Below, in pieces: positions 36,063-45,028 of a DNA stretch of 64,000 nucleotides. The stretch is taken from the NCBI RefSeq assembly GCF_902705885.1, contig NZ_CACSIP010000075.1:27604-91603 (forward strand), written 5' to 3'. Numbering within the stretch: the stretch's first letter is position 1; each line of letters starts with the position of its first letter. Made by a program: the position numbers and the translations under genes. This DNA is from Mycolicibacterium austroafricanum. GTDB taxonomy: Bacteria; Actinomycetota; Actinomycetes; Mycobacteriales; Mycobacteriaceae. The notes below the pieces were generated by a model. That model was not told the DNA's origin. It ran no database searches and saw only the letters and a program-made list of their open reading frames with translations.

Positions 36063-36809
36063 ATGATCCGTATCGCGCTGGTGACCGGAGCCAACCGCGG
36101 ACTCGGACGAGTCACCGCGCTCGCTCTGGCCAGGAACAAGATCAACGTCGTCGTGGCTTCGCGGGGCGGTGCGAGCGAGGTCGTGGACAACATCATCGAA
36201 TCGGGAGGCGAAGCCATCTCGGTCCAGCTGGATGTCGCAGACCTCTCCTCCATCGAGGCGGCGCGCGTCGCAGTACTCGCTGGCATCGAACAGGAGTGGA
36301 ACGCCAGCACCATCGACGTGCTGGTCAACAACGCCGGGGTGGGCCTGTTTGCGCCGCTCGGCGACATTACGGCTGAAAGCTTCGACGCCACCTTCGCCGT
36401 TAACGTCCGTGGTCCGCTTTTCCTCACGCAAGCGTTCTTGCCCCACCTGTCGGACGGCGCAAGCATCGTGAACGTGTCGAGTTCGCTCAGCCGACACGTC
36501 AGCCCGGCCACCTCCGTCTATGCGGCATCGAAGAAGGCCCTCGAAGCACTCACCCGCAGCCTGGCCCTCGAACTAGGTGCGCGGGGCATTCGGGTCAACT
36601 CGATCGCCCCCGGCCCGACCGCAACCGACTTCAACGGCGGAGCCATGCGCGACGACGAAGCCATGCGCGAGGCACTCTCCGGACAAACCGCTCTCGGACG
36701 AGTGGGCGACCCGGATGAAATCGCCGACGCGATCTCAGCGCTCGTGTCCCGTGAATTCCGCTGGACAACGGGTGAACGCATCGAGGTATCCGGTGGCGTG
36801 TTGCTGTGA
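36063..36809 (+). CDS. Short-chain dehydrogenase/reductase
   Basis: A 248-aa classical SDR. The cofactor motif is T8-G-A-N-R-G-L-G15, followed by NNAG (89-92), catalytic Ser140, Tyr153 and Lys157 (YAASK), and PGPTATDF. It reduces a carbonyl with NAD(P)H or does the reverse. The ATG at 36063 follows GGGAGATGGC. The divergent TetR and the intervening palindrome indicate induction by a specific compound. Confidence 0.85.
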   Translation: MIRIALVTGANRGLGRVTALALARNKINVVVASRGGASEVVDNIIESGGEAISVQLDVADLSSIEAARVAVLAGIEQEWNASTIDVLVNNAGVGLFAPLGDITAESFDATFAVNVRGPLFLTQAFLPHLSDGASIVNVSSSLSRHVSPATSVYAASKKALEALTRSLALELGARGIRVNSIAPGPTATDFNGGAMRDDEAMREALSGQTALGRVGDPDEIADAISALVSREFRWTTGERIEVSGGVLL

Positions 36810-36928
36810 CTCGACCGCGGCGCATCTGTGCTTCGTGACGTCGTAAAGGGCATCCGCGGACTCCGCGTGCGCCGTGGCCACCTGCGTTTGGTGAGCGCTC
36901 GGGCTCGGCACGATCGCTGTCTTCGAGG

Positions 36929-37540
36929 TCAACGGCGTTTGAGCTCTTTGCTGTTGGCGGTCAGGACTTCATCGGACAATTCAGGGTCAGCCTCGGCGAC
37001 GGCGCGCGCGATGAGTTGTGCACCGACCAACTGACTGAACAGAGCGATGGCCTGCTCCCGGGCCTTGCGTGGGTCGAGCTTGGTTTCGGTCTGCTTCGCG
37101 CCGCCCCGGATTAGGTCGGTGATGGCGGCGATGTAGCCCTGCAAGCCACGCCGGTACTCTTCTTGGGCCTGGAGGCCGTGCCGTCCGGCGTCGGCAGCGA
37201 GGGCAGCAGAAGCACATCCTTCTTCGGGATGGTCGCGGTGGTAGGTGCTCAGGTAGCTGTCGATGATGGCGTTCAGGGCTGCCCGGCGGGAGCGGGGGTG
37301 GGCACCGATCAAAGCGTCGACGGAGCCGAGGGAGGCGGTGAAGCCCTGGTTGAGGACTTCCAGAGCGAGGTCGTCCTTCGACGCAAAGTGATTGTAGAAC
37401 CCGCCGTGGGTCATCCCGGCCGTCTTCATCAGCTCGTCGATGCCCACTCCGTCGATCCCGCGGGCCCTAAAGCCCCGACCGGCAGCGGCCACGATGCGCT
37501 CGCGGTTGCGTTCTTTCTGCTGCCGTGAAACACGGGGCAT
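36929..37540 (-). CDS. TetR-family regulator
   Basis: A 203-aa protein of the TetR/AcrR group. The HTH runs from RNRERIVAAAGRGFRARG to MKTAGMTHGGFYNHFASKDDL. A C-terminal EEGCASAALAADAGRHG block is typical of regulators next to redox genes in actinobacteria. ATG 37540 has GGAGGGAG upstream. It is divergent from the F420-reductase-like gene, with repeated TTGATG/CATCAA motifs between. Confidence 0.85.
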   Translation of the reverse strand: MPRVSRQQKERNRERIVAAAGRGFRARGIDGVGIDELMKTAGMTHGGFYNHFASKDDLALEVLNQGFTASLGSVDALIGAHPRSRRAALNAIIDSYLSTYHRDHPEEGCASAALAADAGRHGLQAQEEYRRGLQGYIAAITDLIRGGAKQTETKLDPRKAREQAIALFSQLVGAQLIARAVAEADPELSDEVLTANSKELKRR

Positions 37541-37691
37541 CTGAAACTCCCTCCCCAGCATGCACATGAGTCATCTTCGGCGCGGTCTGCCCATCGAGGT
37601 CGTCCGTCATCAAAATTCATGTTAGCCCACCCGCGGACCGGTATCGAGAAGCTACGGCCGTCTCGTCCATCCCGGATCGGCTTGACGTTTA

Positions 37692-37738
37692 TTGATGACG
37701 CGTGACAGCATTAAACTATTGATGTGGACCGTCATCAA
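37692..37738. promoter_or_regulatory. Candidate operator region with TTGATG/CATCAA repeats
   Basis: TTGATGACG at 37692-37700 and CGTCATCAA at 37730-37738 are exact inverted repeats 29 nt apart. A further TTGATG at 37719-37724 pairs with the CATCAA at 37733-37738. Another CGTCATCAA lies near 37606, closer to the TetR start. They flank a likely promoter for the gene at 37763. Confidence 0.5.
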
Positions 37739-37762
37739 AAAAAGTGAGAGGACCAGAGGCTC

Positions 37763-38365
37763 ATGAACTTCGGAACCATCGGCGCCGGCGCCATCGCCCA
37801 GGCCCTCGCCCGTCATCTGGTAGCGGCTGGGCATCGCGTGATGTTGAGCAACAGTCGCGGCCCGTCCACCTTGGAAGAGGTGGTAGCCGATCTGGGGCCG
37901 TTGGCCTCGGCCGGGACGGTCGCCCAAGCCGCCGAGGCTGACATGGTGTTTCTCACGGTGATGTGGCCGGACATCCCGGCCGCCTTGGCTGACCTGCCAC
38001 CGTGGGACGGACGCATCCTCGTTGATGCCACCAACCAGTTCGCGCGACTGGACCCGGTCGAGGTGGCCGACCTCGGTGATCAGACCGGGAGCGAGTGGGT
38101 CGCCGCCCTGGCGCCGAATGCCCGTGTAATCAAGGCGTTCAACACGCTGCACGCCAGCTACATTGCGTCCGACCCGCGCCACCCAGCCGGGCGCCAAGTG
38201 TTGTTCTACGCCGGCGATGACGCTGCCGCAAAGGCGACATTTCGTGAGTTGGTCGACAGTTTCGGTTTCGCCCCGGTCGACATCGGAGCCCTGCGGGACG
38301 GCGGCCGACTGATGCAGGTCGGTGGTGGTCCGCTCTCGGCTCTGCATGCCCTAAGACAGGACTGA
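37763..38365 (+). CDS. F420-dependent NADP reductase-like oxidoreductase
   Basis: A 200-aa Rossmann protein of the NADPH:F420 reductase-like family. The N-terminal dinucleotide motif is GTIGAGAIAQALARHL (residues 4-19), followed by LSNSRGP for the NADP phosphate. LVDATNQ and RVIKAFNTLHA are family blocks. It may reduce F420 or a small substrate. ATG 37763 has GAGAGGACC upstream. An MDR gene follows 98 nt later and may be co-transcribed. Confidence 0.78.
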   Translation: MNFGTIGAGAIAQALARHLVAAGHRVMLSNSRGPSTLEEVVADLGPLASAGTVAQAAEADMVFLTVMWPDIPAALADLPPWDGRILVDATNQFARLDPVEVADLGDQTGSEWVAALAPNARVIKAFNTLHASYIASDPRHPAGRQVLFYAGDDAAAKATFRELVDSFGFAPVDIGALRDGGRLMQVGGGPLSALHALRQD

Positions 38366-38463
38366 CCGACGTCCCGACCCGCCGCACCCCGCCCGGGAGA
38401 CCAACCACCGGCGCTCCCCGAACGCATCGACGGCTGGCCGAACTCTACTGAACTGGAGGAGCA

Positions 38464-39459
38464 TTGAAGGCACTGACCTACACGCAAGCACATCCGTTGG
38501 ACGCGTTCGCGCTGGAACTGGGCGAGGTCGGCGAGCCGCGGCTTCGTAGTGGCGACTTGCTGGTCGAGATCCGCGCGATCGGTGTGAACCCTGGAGAGGC
38601 GTTGATCAGATCGGTGCGCAGCGCCGGGCCGGGCGGGCGGGTGATCCTGGGCTGGGAGTTCGCCGGCGTAGTCGTCAAGACCGGTACCTCAGCGAGCGGG
38701 TTCACAGTTGGTGATCGGGTGATGGGTACCGGCGACGTCACACGTGACGGTTGCTGGGCGCAGCAGCTGGCCGTGGACCATCGCGTGGTCGCGAACATCC
38801 CCGACCAGCTCTCCTTCGCCGATGCCGCGTCGTTGCCGATCGGCACGTTGACCAGCTGGGAGGCGATGTTCCGCGATCAGCCGACCCTCCCGGCAGGGGT
38901 GGAACGGGTCCTGATCGTCGGGGGCGCCGGTGGGGTCGGATCTTTGGCAACACAGCTGCTCAAGGCAAGAACCTCAGCGTTTGTCATCAGCACCGCCTCC
39001 CGTCCGCAGTCGCAGGACTGGTGTCGCCAAATGGGGTCCGATCTGGTGGTCGACCACACCGGAGATGTCTGCGAACAACTCGGGCAGGCCGGTATCCATC
39101 AGGTCGACATGGTGCTGTCCACCTCCGGCACGGTGAACAACCTCGCCTGGATCGGCGCACTGCTGCGGCCCTTCGGTCACCTGTCGACCATCGACCTCGG
39201 TGCCCCGCTCGATCTCGCCCCGCTGATCCAGAAATCTGTTTCGCTGCACACCGAAATGGTGTTCAGCCAAATAAGCGGCGGCACGGACCCCAGCAGCCAA
39301 GGTCGAATTCTGCAGACCATCGGTGAGCACGTCCTCAGCGGCCAGGTGCGCCCGATCGTCACCACCCAACTCGCGGGTCTGACCGTGCACAACATGAAGA
39401 TCGCCCACACGTTGCTCGAGAGCCACCGCAGCATCGGCAAGATCGTCATCGAGACTTGA
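38464..39459 (+). CDS. MDR-family NADP-dependent oxidoreductase
   Basis: A 331-aa medium-chain dehydrogenase/reductase. The GroES-like domain has EIRAIGVNPGEALIR. The NADP-binding part has VLIVGGAGGVGSLATQLLK. No zinc-binding Cys set is present, as in the QOR/ZADH2 branch. The TTG start at 38464 has an ideal SD (TGGAGGAG). It follows the F420-type reductase in the same direction. Confidence 0.82.
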   Translation: MKALTYTQAHPLDAFALELGEVGEPRLRSGDLLVEIRAIGVNPGEALIRSVRSAGPGGRVILGWEFAGVVVKTGTSASGFTVGDRVMGTGDVTRDGCWAQQLAVDHRVVANIPDQLSFADAASLPIGTLTSWEAMFRDQPTLPAGVERVLIVGGAGGVGSLATQLLKARTSAFVISTASRPQSQDWCRQMGSDLVVDHTGDVCEQLGQAGIHQVDMVLSTSGTVNNLAWIGALLRPFGHLSTIDLGAPLDLAPLIQKSVSLHTEMVFSQISGGTDPSSQGRILQTIGEHVLSGQVRPIVTTQLAGLTVHNMKIAHTLLESHRSIGKIVIET

Positions 39460-39604
39460 TCCCGCGGCGCGAAATTGGCGCGTCGCACTCGTCGACCAGT
39501 ATCCAAGGGGGCCGACGGCCACTGATGCAAACGCTCTCCCAGTTTCTGAAATCCGTTTCCAGAACCCGTCACCAACAGCCCCCAACAAAAGGAACAGACT
39601 CGAC

Positions 39605-40024
39605 ATGGCTGACACCGAAGACACGAACGCGAAACTGATCGAAGAGTTCCGCGCCAACGATGGCAAACTCGCCAGTTTCGGCGACGGTGAAATGACCCTG
39701 CTTGTGTTGCACAGCATCGGCGCCAGGAGCCGGCTTGAACGCGTCTCCATGCTCATCTATCAAGATCTGGGCAGGAGCTGGGCGATATTCGCCTCCAATG
39801 GAGGGGCGCCGACCAACCCGGCTTGGTACCACAACATCATCGCCGATCCCAAAGTCGAGATCGAAGTCGGGAGCTCCAGGTACAGAGCCATCGCGCGGGT
39901 GGCTGATGAAGCTGAGCGGCAACGTATTTGGGATGCCCAAAGAGCAATAATGCCGGAGATAGACGACCACGCGGCCCGCGCCGGCCGCGTCATACCGGTT
40001 GTCGTTCTCGACCCGGCGCCCTGA
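39605..40024 (+). CDS. Deazaflavin (F420)-dependent nitroreductase-family protein (Ddn-like)
   Basis: A 139-aa split-barrel protein of the Ddn/FDOR-A family. It has LIEEFRANDGKL near the start, LVLHSIGARSRLERVSMLIY, and NPAWYHNIIADPKVEIEVG, the F420-contact block shared with M. tuberculosis Ddn. Such enzymes reduce quinones or other oxidised molecules with F420H2. ATG 39605 has AAAAGGA upstream. It probably belongs to the same redox group as the two genes before it. Confidence 0.85.
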   Translation: MADTEDTNAKLIEEFRANDGKLASFGDGEMTLLVLHSIGARSRLERVSMLIYQDLGRSWAIFASNGGAPTNPAWYHNIIADPKVEIEVGSSRYRAIARVADEAERQRIWDAQRAIMPEIDDHAARAGRVIPVVVLDPAP

Positions 40025-40494
40025 CTGATAGGTGGGTCGGCTTGTCAAAGGGCAAGCGCAGGCCGCGACCGTCATCGTGGCCGTCGCTTCGTTGACCAAA
40101 TGAGATCGCCGATGGGCGACCGTGTTGTGTCGCCGCAAGCAGGCGGTCCAGCTGGACAGTTGTGAATGTCGTCAGTCCGGCATGACTCCCAGTGACCAAC
40201 ACCAGCCTGCCAACTCACACCGCGGCGCTTTTCGAGAACTTTTCCGCCGTAGCGCATCCCAGGCGCGACCTACTGAGGGCGTTCTTTCTCGACCACGATC
40301 CATCACGACGGACCGCTTGGCGCCGGCGGCGGGGCAATGTCATCTTCACTGAAACCCGAAGGCCAAAGATACGGCCATCGAATGTAAAAATTGAAACTCT
40401 TCCGATGTTTCGAGAAAGAGAGGCATGAGCTCGCAGAAAGTCAACGACGTCGGAACACCGCACGCCGACCTACGAGGCGTGGTGCAGGAAGATC
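40025..40494. other. Stretch without a recognisable gene
   Basis: About 470 bp between the Ddn-like gene and the MDR remnant. Short frames exist on both strands, for example 40192-40428, but none shows a motif, SD or convincing codon bias. Composition is mixed and lower in GC near 40380-40420, consistent with decayed sequence. Confidence 0.4.
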
Positions 40495-40635
40495 AACACA
40501 TCCGGTGAGGCCGGTCCCGATCACAGTGGCGCCGCCGAGTTTGGCAAGCTGGACGGCCAATACGCCCACGCCACCCCCAGCTCCACCGGTTAAGACTGTG
40601 TCGCCGCGGCCCAATCGATCGCGGGTCCCCCTCAA
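40495..40635 (-). pseudogene. Fragment of an MDR oxidoreductase (NADP-binding loop)
   Basis: The minus strand reads GRGDTVLTGGAGGGVGVLAV and then QLAKLGGATVIGT, the NADP-binding stretch of a zinc-type oxidoreductase. It has a misplaced Gly, then loses homology. Neither end of the gene is present. It abuts the stop of the MocR gene at 40632. Confidence 0.6.
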
Positions 40636-42176
40636 ATGGTGCGGGTACCTGGCTTAGCGCGGGTGGTTGTCGGTCGGTCTTGTAGCACTTTGGCCAGGAC
40701 GTTGAACCCGGCTCGCATGTCACGTTTCGGTGTTCCTGCGTATCCGAGTAAAAGCGCTGATGATCTGCTGGGATGGTAGTGGTGTATTGACAGTGGCCAG
40801 ACGTGAACCCCCTGTTGCAGAGCACTTTTCGCGATCGCGGTGTCGTCGCCGATATCCGCGAGCTGCCCTACGAGGTGCAGGCCGCCGTCGGAGGGGGCTA
40901 ATGCGATCCTGCCGCCAATTCTTTCGGCTTCTTGAATCAAGAGTTGTTGGCGTTCGCGATACAGAACGCGCATCCGTCTGAGGTGGTTAGCGAAGTGGCC
41001 TTGCTCCATGAAGTCGGTGACAACTGCCTGGTCGATGAGGTGGGCATGCATGTCGGTGCTCAGGTGCGCGGCGATGAACCCGTCGACGATAGCTTCGGGG
41101 GCGATGATGTAACCCAGCCGCAGGCTGGGAAACAGAACCTTGCTGAAGGTCCCGACGTAGACCACGCGCTGATGGGTGTCGATGGCGGTGAGCGCCGCTA
41201 GAGGTTTTCCGACATACCGGAACTCGGCGTCGTAGTCGTCCTCGATGACCCAGGACTCGTTGCGCGCCGCCCAATCGATGAGGGCCAGCCGTCGTTCCAA
41301 CGACATGGTGTGCCCTAGCGGGAATTGATGCGACGGAGTGACGATCGCGATCCGCGCGGTCGACTCGAGTTCGATGCCGGCCGCAACGTCGAGTCCGGAC
41401 TCGTCCACCGGCACGGGGACGATGTGAGCGCCCGCCGAGACCAGAGCTGCCCGCGCGCCGAGATATCCCGGGTCCTCCAGCCACGCGGCATCACCAGGGT
41501 CGAGCAGGATCCGGGCGCAGAACTCCAGGGCTTGTTGCGAGCCGTTCATGACGATGACTTGGTCGGCGGTGCAGTGAATACCGCGGGCAGTGGCGATGTA
41601 GGAGGCGATCGCCTCTCGCAGTGGGCGGTAACCGGCCGGGCTGTCGTATGGCATCAAGGCGGATGCGGAGGTGGCGAAGCGTGTGGAGTAGAGCCTGGTC
41701 CAGGTCTTAAATGGAAATGCATCCAGGGCGGGTAGTCCGATGAGAAACGCCGCTCCGCGGGGTTGGTGGCCCAGCACGGAGGGAATCGGCATCCGGCGTG
41801 CCCGTGCCAGCCGCTCACCTCGGGCTGACAGGGTGGCCGCCCCGGGGTGCAACGCTGGTGACGCTGATGATTGGGAGAAAGGGGCGCTCTGCAGGAGTTC
41901 TTCGGGAAGGACCCGCGCGACGTAAGTCCCCGACCCTTGCCGACCTGTGATGTAACCCTCGGCCGCCAGCTGGTCGAACGCCGCCAGAACTGTGTTGCGC
42001 GACAGCCCACACTGCGCGGCCAACACCCGGCTGGGGAGCAGCTTCGATCCACCTGCGAGCTGACCGCTGAGGATGCTCGACCTCAACTGCTCATAAAGCA
42101 CCCTGTACGCCGGCGGCGTGGGCGTTCGATTCGACGTGTCACCACCCGGCGACGCAATGTTTCGCTTCGATGTCAC
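40632..42176 (-). CDS. MocR/PdxR-type regulator (GntR HTH + aminotransferase domain)
   Basis: A 514-aa fusion. The N-terminal GntR wHTH (about 20-90) has LPSRVLAAQCGLSRNTVLAAFDQLAAEGYI. The fold-type I PLP domain (about 125-490) has LEDPGYLGARAAL, VIEDDYDAEFRY and GTFSKVLFPSLRLGY, where the Lys in SKVLFP holds PLP. MocR proteins regulate vitamin B6, GABA, taurine or amino-sugar genes. The GTG at 42176 follows AGGGGT; a longer frame to 42308 lacks protein-like sequence. The divergent gene at 42320 is the obvious target. Confidence 0.87.
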   Translation of the reverse strand: MTSKRNIASPGGDTSNRTPTPPAYRVLYEQLRSSILSGQLAGGSKLLPSRVLAAQCGLSRNTVLAAFDQLAAEGYITGRQGSGTYVARVLPEELLQSAPFSQSSASPALHPGAATLSARGERLARARRMPIPSVLGHQPRGAAFLIGLPALDAFPFKTWTRLYSTRFATSASALMPYDSPAGYRPLREAIASYIATARGIHCTADQVIVMNGSQQALEFCARILLDPGDAAWLEDPGYLGARAALVSAGAHIVPVPVDESGLDVAAGIELESTARIAIVTPSHQFPLGHTMSLERRLALIDWAARNESWVIEDDYDAEFRYVGKPLAALTAIDTHQRVVYVGTFSKVLFPSLRLGYIIAPEAIVDGFIAAHLSTDMHAHLIDQAVVTDFMEQGHFANHLRRMRVLYRERQQLLIQEAERIGGRIALAPSDGGLHLVGQLADIGDDTAIAKSALQQGVHVWPLSIHHYHPSRSSALLLGYAGTPKRDMRAGFNVLAKVLQDRPTTTRAKPGTRTI

Positions 42177-42319
42177 ATGGACCCCTGATCTGCGTCCGAA
42201 TTGGCTCTGGTAGGACGGCGAATTGTCCCTAGGATTTGGAACCAATATGCCGTATTCATCCGAACCACGTCGTGTCCCAGCCCGACACGGCCGCGGTGCC
42301 CTACCCACAGGAGTGATCT

Positions 42320-42871
42320 GTGCCCATCTACCTCAGCATGCAACGCGTACGCTTCTCCAGCCCCGACGCCTACGAGAAGTTCAAGGTGGTATTCGGCGAC
42401 ACTCGCCACCACCTGATGGCACTGCCGGGTTTTCTGCACCTGACCTGGTGGGAGCACCCGGATGATCCGGGCTGGTTCAACGAATGTAGCTTCTGGACCA
42501 GCAAAGAAGCGCTCTACGACTGGCACACCGATACTTACCACAAGTACGCCAAGGCCTGGGCCGCCAACGGCGCGATCATGGAAGACATCATCACCAACTT
42601 CGAACTCGTAGGCACCCGCCTCCTCCGCATCTGCCCCTGCTGTAATGAATTGCAGGACAAGCAATACGAACTGAGCCAGGAACAAGCCGTCCTACGTGAG
42701 CAGTGCCCGAAGTGCGGCTTCCACTTCCCCTACCTCACCGAACAGCCGTCCAGCTTCGCAGTCTTCAAGGACGCCGACCTAAACCCGTCGGCCGACAGCC
42801 CCATCGGCGTCGCCGATGACCGAGAACCCCTCGTCGCCAGCGGCGTCGGAATCCAGGCCGATACCCCCTGA
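42320..42871 (+). CDS. Antibiotic-biosynthesis-monooxygenase-like domain fused to a zinc ribbon
   Basis: A 183-aa protein. Residues 5-95 form a dimeric alpha/beta-barrel (ABM) domain: FSSPDAYEKFKVVF, LPGFLHLTWWEHPDDPG and FWTSKEALYDWH. Residues 105-132 carry Cys105, Cys107, Cys108, Cys129 and Cys132 (CPCC...CPKC), a zinc-ribbon-like site. The tail is polar. The domain pair is unusual and suggests metal- or redox-linked control of a small enzyme. GTG 42320 has CAGGAG upstream. It is divergent from the MocR regulator, which probably controls it. Confidence 0.65.
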   Translation: MPIYLSMQRVRFSSPDAYEKFKVVFGDTRHHLMALPGFLHLTWWEHPDDPGWFNECSFWTSKEALYDWHTDTYHKYAKAWAANGAIMEDIITNFELVGTRLLRICPCCNELQDKQYELSQEQAVLREQCPKCGFHFPYLTEQPSSFAVFKDADLNPSADSPIGVADDREPLVASGVGIQADTP

Positions 42872-43059
42872 CCCTCAGGTCAGTGGGCCGCCGTCGGAGG
42901 GCGCGAGGTCGGTAAGGAGTTCACCCCGGGTACGACCGTGGTGTCCTTCCCGCTGGTGCGGGCACAGGGCGGGGTGCACCTGCGATCGTCCCCGGTCCTG
43001 CCGGGCCGCGGACCACGCGGCCAGGAGCGTCGTACCCCTCTGTGATGCTCTGTTGTCAT
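42872..43059. other. Degenerate sequence before the FAD-monooxygenase remnant
   Basis: No intact gene. One frame (GREVGKEFTPGTTVVSFPLV) looks protein-like over about 35 codons but has no recognisable family and is broken soon after. Confidence 0.3.
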
Positions 43060-43670
43060 CTCGGCTTCTACACCGCTCTGGCGAGCTTGCCGCACTATCG
43101 CATGACCGGTTCCCCGAACCCGATCTACAACTTCCCCGGGCACATGGCCAGGATCGTCACGTATCGCGATGTGGCGTTGGCAGTGCTGACCTTCCGCGCA
43201 CCCTGGATCAAACTACGACTACCGGGATCTAGATGCCCAGAAACGCATCCTCACCAAGGAGTACGGCGGACACGGCCGATGGTGGGTACCCGAACTTCTC
43301 GACGCGGCATGGCGTGACCTGGAACTCTACTTCGACTCCGTGAGCCTGATCGACATGCCATCGTGGCATCGAGGAAGGGTGGTGCTCGTCGGCGACGCGG
43401 CGCACTGCGCCTTCCCCTTGTCCGGGCGGGGACCCACCCTAGCCATCACCGGAACATGGTTGCTGACAATGGCATTGTCTGAAAACCCCGACAATCTGGA
43501 TGCAGCGTTCGCCCAGTATTCGCGTGATCGGCGCCCGCACGTCATCTACGCCCAGGGCACTGTAGGTGCCGGCGGGGACATGTTGGCTCCCGCCCCCCAG
43601 GAAGCCATCGACGCGCGCAATCGCGAGTTGCTCAAGCCAGCTGAATTCTATCGGAAAGGCTCGGCCACAA
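43060..43670 (+). pseudogene. FAD-dependent monooxygenase, C-terminal half, frameshifted
   Basis: Two frames together spell the C-terminal part of a PHBH/tetracycline-type aromatic hydroxylase. The first runs GFYTALASLPHYRMTGSPNP to LTFRAP near 43203. The frame then shifts at a C-run to NYDYRDLDAQKRILTKEYGG, followed by RGRVVLVGDAAHCAFPLSGR, the second FAD motif with GD. The N-terminal FAD-binding half is missing, so the gene is dead. Homology fades before 43700. Confidence 0.7.
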
Positions 43671-43850
43671 CGACATTCCGCAGGTCTGCAACACAGGGAA
43701 CTAGTAGCACCGCGACGAGTTCTTTTAGCCGCTCTCGCCGTAGCAGCCGGTGCCCGAGATCGAGTTATCCAGGATCACACTTGCACAACGGATCGGGGAT
43801 GTCCGCACTCTGTCGCGGGTGAGTAGATCGAGCCCGACGTCCGAGCCCGG

Positions 43851-44072
43851 CCGGCACCGGTCACGCTCCTCGGCCGAATCGTCGGCCACCCACGGTCGGC
43901 CGCTCGGTCGCTGCTGCACTCCCGCGGGAGTACACGTCACCTCCTGTGGGTGGATGCGGCCGCCAGCGGCCGCCGGCATCGTGGTGGATACCAACCACTC
44001 ATCGGAGGTCTCGTGTCCCCACACCCAGATTCCACACTGGTCGATCGGCAGTCCGGGAGCGCGCTGTCAGCC
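43851..44072 (+). repeat. Leader repeat, copy 1
   Basis: First of three near-identical elements, 222 bp. It holds a TCGGCC/GGCCGA hairpin, the near-palindrome GCACTCCCGCGGGAGTAC (43916-43933), ACCTCC (43939-43944), two GCGGCCGC blocks, GTGGT-N8-ACCAC, GGAGGT (44004-44009) and a GTG start at 44013. The GTG opens a peptide MSPHPDSTLVDRQSGS that runs in frame into the secreted protein at 44103. Confidence 0.85.
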
Positions 44073-44102
44073 AATGCGAACACACAGAAAAGGGCAAACA
44101 CC

Positions 44103-44429
44103 ATGAAGAACCTTACCGCCGTCACCGCCGTCACCGCCATCGCCGCCGGATTCACCGCCGCCTTCATCGGGCTGGCCGGCCCCGCCGCTGCCGGACCGTT
44201 GCCCCCGAAAGCGGGCCCCTCGGGAACCAGCGCCGCTGACACCATTGCCGCGCTCGAGGCCGACGGCAACCGCGTCATCGTCAACCGCCAGGGCGCGACC
44301 GCACTCGACAACGCCGAGGTCGTCTCGGTCCGCCAGGGCCAGCCCATCCGCGAGTACGTCTGGGACGCCCAGGGTGACGACCGCATCCTGCAGACCACCG
44401 GCAACGTCGTCTTCGTCGACGTCAAGTAG
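44103..44429 (+). CDS. Small secreted protein behind leader repeat copy 1
   Basis: A 108-aa protein with a Sec signal peptide (MKNLTAVTAVTAIAAGF, then a hydrophobic stretch, cleavage near PAAAG at 28-32). The mature part, about 76 aa, has no Cys. It reads ALEADGNRVIVNRQGATAL and VSVRQGQPIREYVWDAQGD, ending VVFVDVK. This small secreted type is common in mycobacteria and of unknown role. ATG 44103 is the natural signal-peptide start. The repeat's GTG at 44013 is in frame and would add 30 residues in front of the signal, which would hinder export. Confidence 0.68.
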   Translation: MKNLTAVTAVTAIAAGFTAAFIGLAGPAAAGPLPPKAGPSGTSAADTIAALEADGNRVIVNRQGATALDNAEVVSVRQGQPIREYVWDAQGDDRILQTTGNVVFVDVK

Positions 44430-44634
44430 CCGCCCCAAACACACCGGTGCGGAAGCAAGATTCGCCTTCCGCCCACCAAGGCGAGTCGGAAAGCTGAGCT
44501 CGGGCGACGCGTGATCCACCTGTCAGGCTCACGGTGTAGGCGCTGATCGCCTGTGCCGCAGCACGTCTCACCGTCACACGCGCACCGCCGTCGCGCCCCC
44601 AAAACCACGAGAGAGCACCGATGTGCCTGATTTG

Positions 44635-44844
44635 ATGAAAGCCGTTGTACTCGCCCGTTTCGGAGGGGCCGACGCCTTCGAGTTGCGCGATGCCGCCGTA
44701 CCGCAGGTCGACCCCGGCAGGTTCGGGTGCGCGTGCATGCGACTGCGGTCAACCCGCTCGACTATCAGATCCGTCGCGGAGACATTCCGACCTCGTGCCA
44801 CTGCCGGCGATCATCGGGAAAGACATCTCCGTGGTGATCGAGGA
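44635..44844 (+). pseudogene. 5' fragment of an MDR oxidoreductase, cut by leader repeat copy 2
   Basis: The sequence is closely related to the first 210 bp of the MDR gene at 32296. Both begin MKAVVL-RFGGADAFELRD and keep AVNPLDYQIRR. A frameshift after the VDPGR codons and further indels spoil the frame. Similarity stops at 44844, where leader repeat copy 2 begins. The rest of the gene is absent. Confidence 0.75.
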
Positions 44845-45028
44845 CGCTCCTCGGCCGGATCGTCGGCCACCAAGGTCGGCCGATCGGTCGCTGCTGTACT
44901 CCCGCGGGAGTACGTGTCACCTCCTGTGGGTGGATGCGGCCGCCAGCGGCCGCCGTCATCGTGGTGGATACCAACCACTCAACGGAGGGTCTCGTGTCCC
45001 CGCACCCAGTGTCCACAGTGGCCGATCA
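44845..45028 (+). repeat. Leader repeat, copy 2
   Basis: A 184-bp copy beginning abruptly inside the MDR fragment. It has the perfect 18-bp palindrome GTACTCCCGCGGGAGTAC (44896-44913), ACCTCC (44919-44924), the GCGGCCGC pair, GTGGT/ACCAC arms, GGAGGG (44984-44989) and GTG 44994. It diverges from the other two after the first ten codons of the leader peptide. Confidence 0.85.
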
